DNA from: Chloroflexi bacterium 54-19 | GTDB taxonomy: Bacteria; Chloroflexota; Chloroflexia; Chloroheliales; Chloroheliaceae | DNA: 64,000 bases | Direction: 5' to 3' | Assembly: GCA_001898225.1 (NCBI GenBank) | Contig: MKTJ01000013.1 | Coordinates: 111,324 to 175,323 of the forward strand | Notes under the pieces: generated by a model | Seen by the model: the letters and a program-made list of their open reading frames with translations, nothing else | Told to the model about the DNA's origin: nothing | Database searches by the model: none | Shown here: positions 61,438-64,000 of the stretch, one piece after another | Position numbering within the stretch: position 1 is the stretch's first letter | How the letters are laid out: each line of letters begins with the position of its first letter | Translations under genes and position numbers: made by a program

Positions 61438-62332
61438 TTACATTCTGGGGTGGGCGGGCCGAGGTGGGCGGCAACCCGGCAAGTTTGGCCGGGTTCGCTA
61501 CCAGGTAGATATGCTGCAACTTGCCCTCCCGAAAGTCAAGAGTAAGGGTGGTGAACGCCTGGCCGTCCAGGTAGGCCACCATTCCCGGCTGGCCGTTCAG
61601 ATTGACAAACTCGACCGAATAATGCTCCGGCGTCTTGTTCATCACACCCACCATGAACCGCGCAACCTTATCAGCCCCGAAAATCGGGTTGCGGGCCGCC
61701 TGCGCCACGCCGCCACCATCAGTATAGAGGACAATATCACCCGCCAGCAGGTTTAGCAGGCCGTTCATATCGCCGGTCGAACAGGCCGTCGCGAATTGCA
61801 TGGTCAACTCCTGCTGCTGGGCGCTCGAAACCTCGTAACGGGCCCGGTGGTCGGTCACGTGCTGGCGGGCCCGTTTGAACAACTGGCGGCAGTTGGCCTC
61901 GCTTTTATTGACGATAGGCGCAATCTCCCGGTACTCGTAATCGAAAACCTCCCTTAACAGAAAGACCGCCCGCTCGACCGGCGAGAGGGTTTCCAACAGC
62001 ACCAAAAAGGCGTTGGAAATCGACTCCTGTTGCTCGTAAGTATCGAGCGGGGTGAGTTCCTCGCTACTGAGGAGCGGTTCGGGCAGCCAGGGGCCGACAT
62101 AGACCTCGCGCCGGACTTTGGCCGAACGCAGGTAATCAATCGCCAGGCGAGTCAAAATGGTGCAGAGATAAGCCTGGGGCGAAGTGATTTCTTCGTCGGA
62201 GGCGTTTTGCCAGCGCAAAAAGGTCTCCTGCAAGAGGTCTTCCGAGTCGACCACGCTGCCGGTCATGCGGTAGGCAATCGCGAAAAGGAGTTTGCGTTCC
62301 TGGTTAAAGGCTTCCAACCGGTTGTTTTCCAC
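61415..62332 (-). CDS. ECF sigma factor SigJ-type with SnoaL-like C-terminal domain
   Basis: A 305-residue sigma factor. Region 2 shows LLFAIAYRMTGSVVDSEDLL and region 4 LSPVERAVFLLREVFDYEYR followed by EIAPIVNKSEANCRQLFKRA. The last ~110 residues are a SnoaL/NTF2-like domain (LTMQFATACSTGDMNGLLNL, VNLNGQPGMVAYLDGQAF), diagnostic of the ECF41/SigJ group, where it controls sigma activity in place of an anti-sigma factor. The frame continues upstream to 62506, but GTG 62332 has TTGAGG just before it and gives the usual N-terminus. It overlaps the FAD gene by 29 bases, implying translational coupling, as ECF41 genes often pair with oxidoreductases. Confidence 0.9.
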   Translation of the reverse strand: MENNRLEAFNQERKLLFAIAYRMTGSVVDSEDLLQETFLRWQNASDEEITSPQAYLCTILTRLAIDYLRSAKVRREVYVGPWLPEPLLSSEELTPLDTYEQQESISNAFLVLLETLSPVERAVFLLREVFDYEYREIAPIVNKSEANCRQLFKRARQHVTDHRARYEVSSAQQQELTMQFATACSTGDMNGLLNLLAGDIVLYTDGGGVAQAARNPIFGADKVARFMVGVMNKTPEHYSVEFVNLNGQPGMVAYLDGQAFTTLTLDFREGKLQHIYLVANPAKLAGLPPTSARPPQNVIKVDRLT

Positions 62333-63644
62333 GCTGAACCTCAATTTCCTGTGGTTGTGTAGCCGGGTCATTGATAAGCCGGGCGGCCCGGCGGGCGCTG
62401 GAAAGGACCGAGTCCAAAAGCAACCCTTCCGGTCCCACCCAATCCCCGGCCAGGTAGAGATTGGCAAAACCGGGTACGGTCGGCCCGAACCTTCCAGCCA
62501 GCCCACCCTGGTCTGCCCTCGGAAAAGCGTTGATTACGGTCATGTGCGGTAAGAAACGCTTTTCCAGCACTTCGTCCCGCCAGCCCGGCTGAACCTTATC
62601 CATAAAAGCTTCCAGTTCCCGCTCGTCATCCTTCGCCACGGTTGTTTCATCGGGCCGCAAATATTTTGCGACGTGCAGGACGGTCGTCCCGGCAGGACCG
62701 AGTTTGGCGTAAGCGGAATGTACCGAATAATAGAGGGGTACGTCAATACCCGGTACGAAGGTCCGGTCCGGGTACGGCAACTCCTTCAAGGCTATATCGA
62801 GACAGGCCGCCCTGGCCGGTTGGACCGCTTTGGCCCAGGTTTTCAGGGCCGTATTATCGACCAGTTGGGCCGCTTCCTGGGGTTCTGCCGCCAGCACGAC
62901 CGCCACCGCCGGTATGAACTCGCCGGAAACCAGCCTGACCCCTTCCACGCGTCCGTCCCCCACGACCTCCGCCACCCGCTTCCCGGCCACGATTTTTACA
63001 CCCGCGTCGAGAGCGGCCTGGCGCAGGTTGTTTACAAGGGTTTGCCAGCCGCCATCCAGGTAACGCACCCCTGTTTTCAGGACATGTTTTAGCTGGATAA
63101 CAAACGTGTCTGCGCTCTGCAACTCCGGTGCGTTCGTATAGGTCGCTACCCGGTCGAGCGCGTAAAGAGTCTGGCGGGCGGCTTCGCTCAGTTTGGTCTG
63201 GTTCAGCCACTCCTCGACCGAGAGATGCGCCAGCTTAGCGGGGTTGACCGTAAAAAGCCGGGCCAGGAATTTAATAAGACCAGGAAAATCCCGCAAGCCC
63301 AACCAGCGCGGGTTAAAGAGCGGGGTAAACCCGCCCTGGGGAGTATAGACCTCGCCTTGGTAGAAAACCTCGGCTTTAATCTTGGGCTTTTTGCCGCTGT
63401 AACTCACCCCCAGTTCCCGCAAGATTTGCTCCGCAGGACCGCTACAATAGAGTGCGTGCGGCCCCATATTGAAACGAAAATCGCCAATGACATTGGTGAG
63501 AGCCCGACCCCCCGTGGTATGGGCCTTCTCATAAAGGGTCGTGGTCCACCCGGCGCGAGCCAGGTAGGTCGCGGCGGCCAGCCCGGCCAACCCGCCCCCA
63601 ACCACTATTACCGCACCCGGTTTACTGTTATTATAGGCAGACAT
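62304..63644 (-). CDS. FAD-dependent amine-oxidase/phytoene-desaturase-like oxidoreductase
   Basis: A 446-residue flavoprotein. The dinucleotide motif VIVVGGGLAGLAAATYLARAG and the following LYEKAHTTGGRALT, GPHALYCSG are typical of the phytoene desaturase/NAD(P)-binding amine-oxidase superfamily. The C-terminal FAD motif is LYLAGDWVGPEGLLLDS. The substrate is unknown; a lipid or carotenoid-like molecule is plausible. ATG 63644 has AAAGGAG upstream. It is the first gene of a two-gene unit with the SigJ-type sigma factor, so the protein is probably a target of its own sigma factor. Confidence 0.88.
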   Translation of the reverse strand: MSAYNNSKPGAVIVVGGGLAGLAAATYLARAGWTTTLYEKAHTTGGRALTNVIGDFRFNMGPHALYCSGPAEQILRELGVSYSGKKPKIKAEVFYQGEVYTPQGGFTPLFNPRWLGLRDFPGLIKFLARLFTVNPAKLAHLSVEEWLNQTKLSEAARQTLYALDRVATYTNAPELQSADTFVIQLKHVLKTGVRYLDGGWQTLVNNLRQAALDAGVKIVAGKRVAEVVGDGRVEGVRLVSGEFIPAVAVVLAAEPQEAAQLVDNTALKTWAKAVQPARAACLDIALKELPYPDRTFVPGIDVPLYYSVHSAYAKLGPAGTTVLHVAKYLRPDETTVAKDDERELEAFMDKVQPGWRDEVLEKRFLPHMTVINAFPRADQGGLAGRFGPTVPGFANLYLAGDWVGPEGLLLDSVLSSARRAARLINDPATQPQEIEVQRGKQPVGSL

Positions 63645-63739
63645 TTGCTTCTCCTTTGCACTTGCACTTGAAATAAGTCCATTCGCAACAGGAGACGTAA
63701 GGGCCTGCGATTTTGTGACAAATTTTCAAAGGAATTTTT

Positions 63740-64000
63740 ATGAATCTCGAAATCAAACCGGCTACCGAGGCGGATTTACAGAAAGTCCTGGAAATACTCA
63801 ACGAGCTTTCGGCCTGGAGCGCGGCCACCGGAAAGAAGATGGAATGGCCCTTACCCTGGCCGTCCGACTACATCGCGGAAATTATCGAAGCGGGTGAGAT
63901 GTACCTGGCTTACCGGGCGGACCGGTCCGCGAACCAGTTCGTAGGCCAACCCCGGGACGCACCGGTGGCGACCTTTGAGCTGAGTTCGTCAGACGAAGAA
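63740..64000 (+). CDS. GNAT-family acetyltransferase, 3' end cut off
   Basis: The first 87 residues of an acetyltransferase-like protein starting MNLEIKPATEADLQKVLEIL, a common GNAT opening. The frame is open to the window end. AAAGGA lies 7 bases before ATG 63740. It is divergent from the FAD/sigma pair with a ~95-base spacer. The CoA-binding motif would lie beyond the edge, so the family call rests on the N-terminus only. Confidence 0.65.
   Translation, partial: MNLEIKPATEADLQKVLEILNELSAWSAATGKKMEWPLPWPSDYIAEIIEAGEMYLAYRADRSANQFVGQPRDAPVATFELSSSDEE

Noticed and set aside
1..64000. CRISPR arrays, rRNA, tRNA, insertion sequences
   Set aside because: No regularly spaced direct repeats, no rRNA- or tRNA-like sequence apart from tmRNA, and no transposase motifs were seen.

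Overview
The window looks like the chromosome of a free-living member of the Chloroflexota, possibly from a Ktedonobacteria-like lineage. This is an inference from gene style: XRE-NB-ARC-TPR regulators, PPOX (F420-type) proteins, many Pro/Gln/Gly-rich membrane proteins, a zinc alcohol dehydrogenase/SRPBCC/SDR cluster, and a Gram-positive-like operator. No rRNA or tRNA is present to fix the taxonomy. Genes are GC-rich with G/C third positions and lie between markedly AT-rich gaps. Intrinsic terminators are abundant and clear. I see no insertion sequence, prophage or CRISPR array; the only recombination gene is one XerC/D-like tyrosine recombinase.

Layout. 1-5.1 kb: a truncated family-31 glycosidase, a PPOX protein, a small DRR-repeat protein and an FAD amine oxidase behind a good promoter. 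5.1-9.8 kb: a large STAND-type regulator, a frameshifted membrane sensor-like gene, and 1.1 kb of AT-rich gene-free DNA with a perfect 15-bp inverted repeat and DnaA-box-like 9-mers. 9.8-15.1 kb: a Pro/Tyr-rich membrane protein, the recombinase, an alpha/alpha-toroid protein, an amidase and a DUF1330 protein. 15.1-23.2 kb: a surface or secreted group made of a C39-like protease with propeller and PA14-like domains behind a hairpin-rich leader, a pyruvyltransferase-like protein with a 14-residue-repeat coiled coil, a PhyH dioxygenase that also has a coiled coil, a ferritin-like protein and a TP-rich lipoprotein. 23.4-27 kb: tmRNA and Lon. 27.5-31.9 kb: two paralogous 2TM proteins, an XRE-TPR regulator and a P450.

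32-37.3 kb: a UV-damage endonuclease, then SDR, SRPBCC, zinc alcohol dehydrogenase and SDR. 37.7-39.9 kb: a VOC protein and the cbpA-cbpM chaperone pair with a palindromic operator upstream. 40-50.4 kb: an acetyltransferase, a 2-hydroxyacid dehydrogenase, an unrecognised acidic protein, an orphan transcription unit with its own promoter, 5' hairpin, ORF, 74-nt hairpin and terminator, a rhodanese, a Pro-rich 4-TM protein, an FAD oxidoreductase, fmt, a GT87-like glycosyltransferase and a Uma2 protein. 50.5-64 kb: glmS, a di-iron ferritin-like protein, a DUF4870 protein, a membrane J-domain chimera under a perfect consensus promoter, hflX, prfA, prmC, a phospholipase-D protein, a SigJ-type sigma factor overlapping an amine-oxidase-fold gene, and a truncated acetyltransferase.

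Housekeeping genes (lon, ssrA, fmt, glmS, hflX, prfA, prmC) are ordinary. The most unusual signals are the orphan unit at 42.6-43.5 kb, the shared GTGAAC-N4-GTTCTAAT operator at two distant promoters, the J-domain/transmembrane/MAM-like fusion, the AACGTT-rich repeats around ~100-nt cores, the frameshifted sensor gene, and the coiled-coil pyruvyltransferase/PhyH pair.
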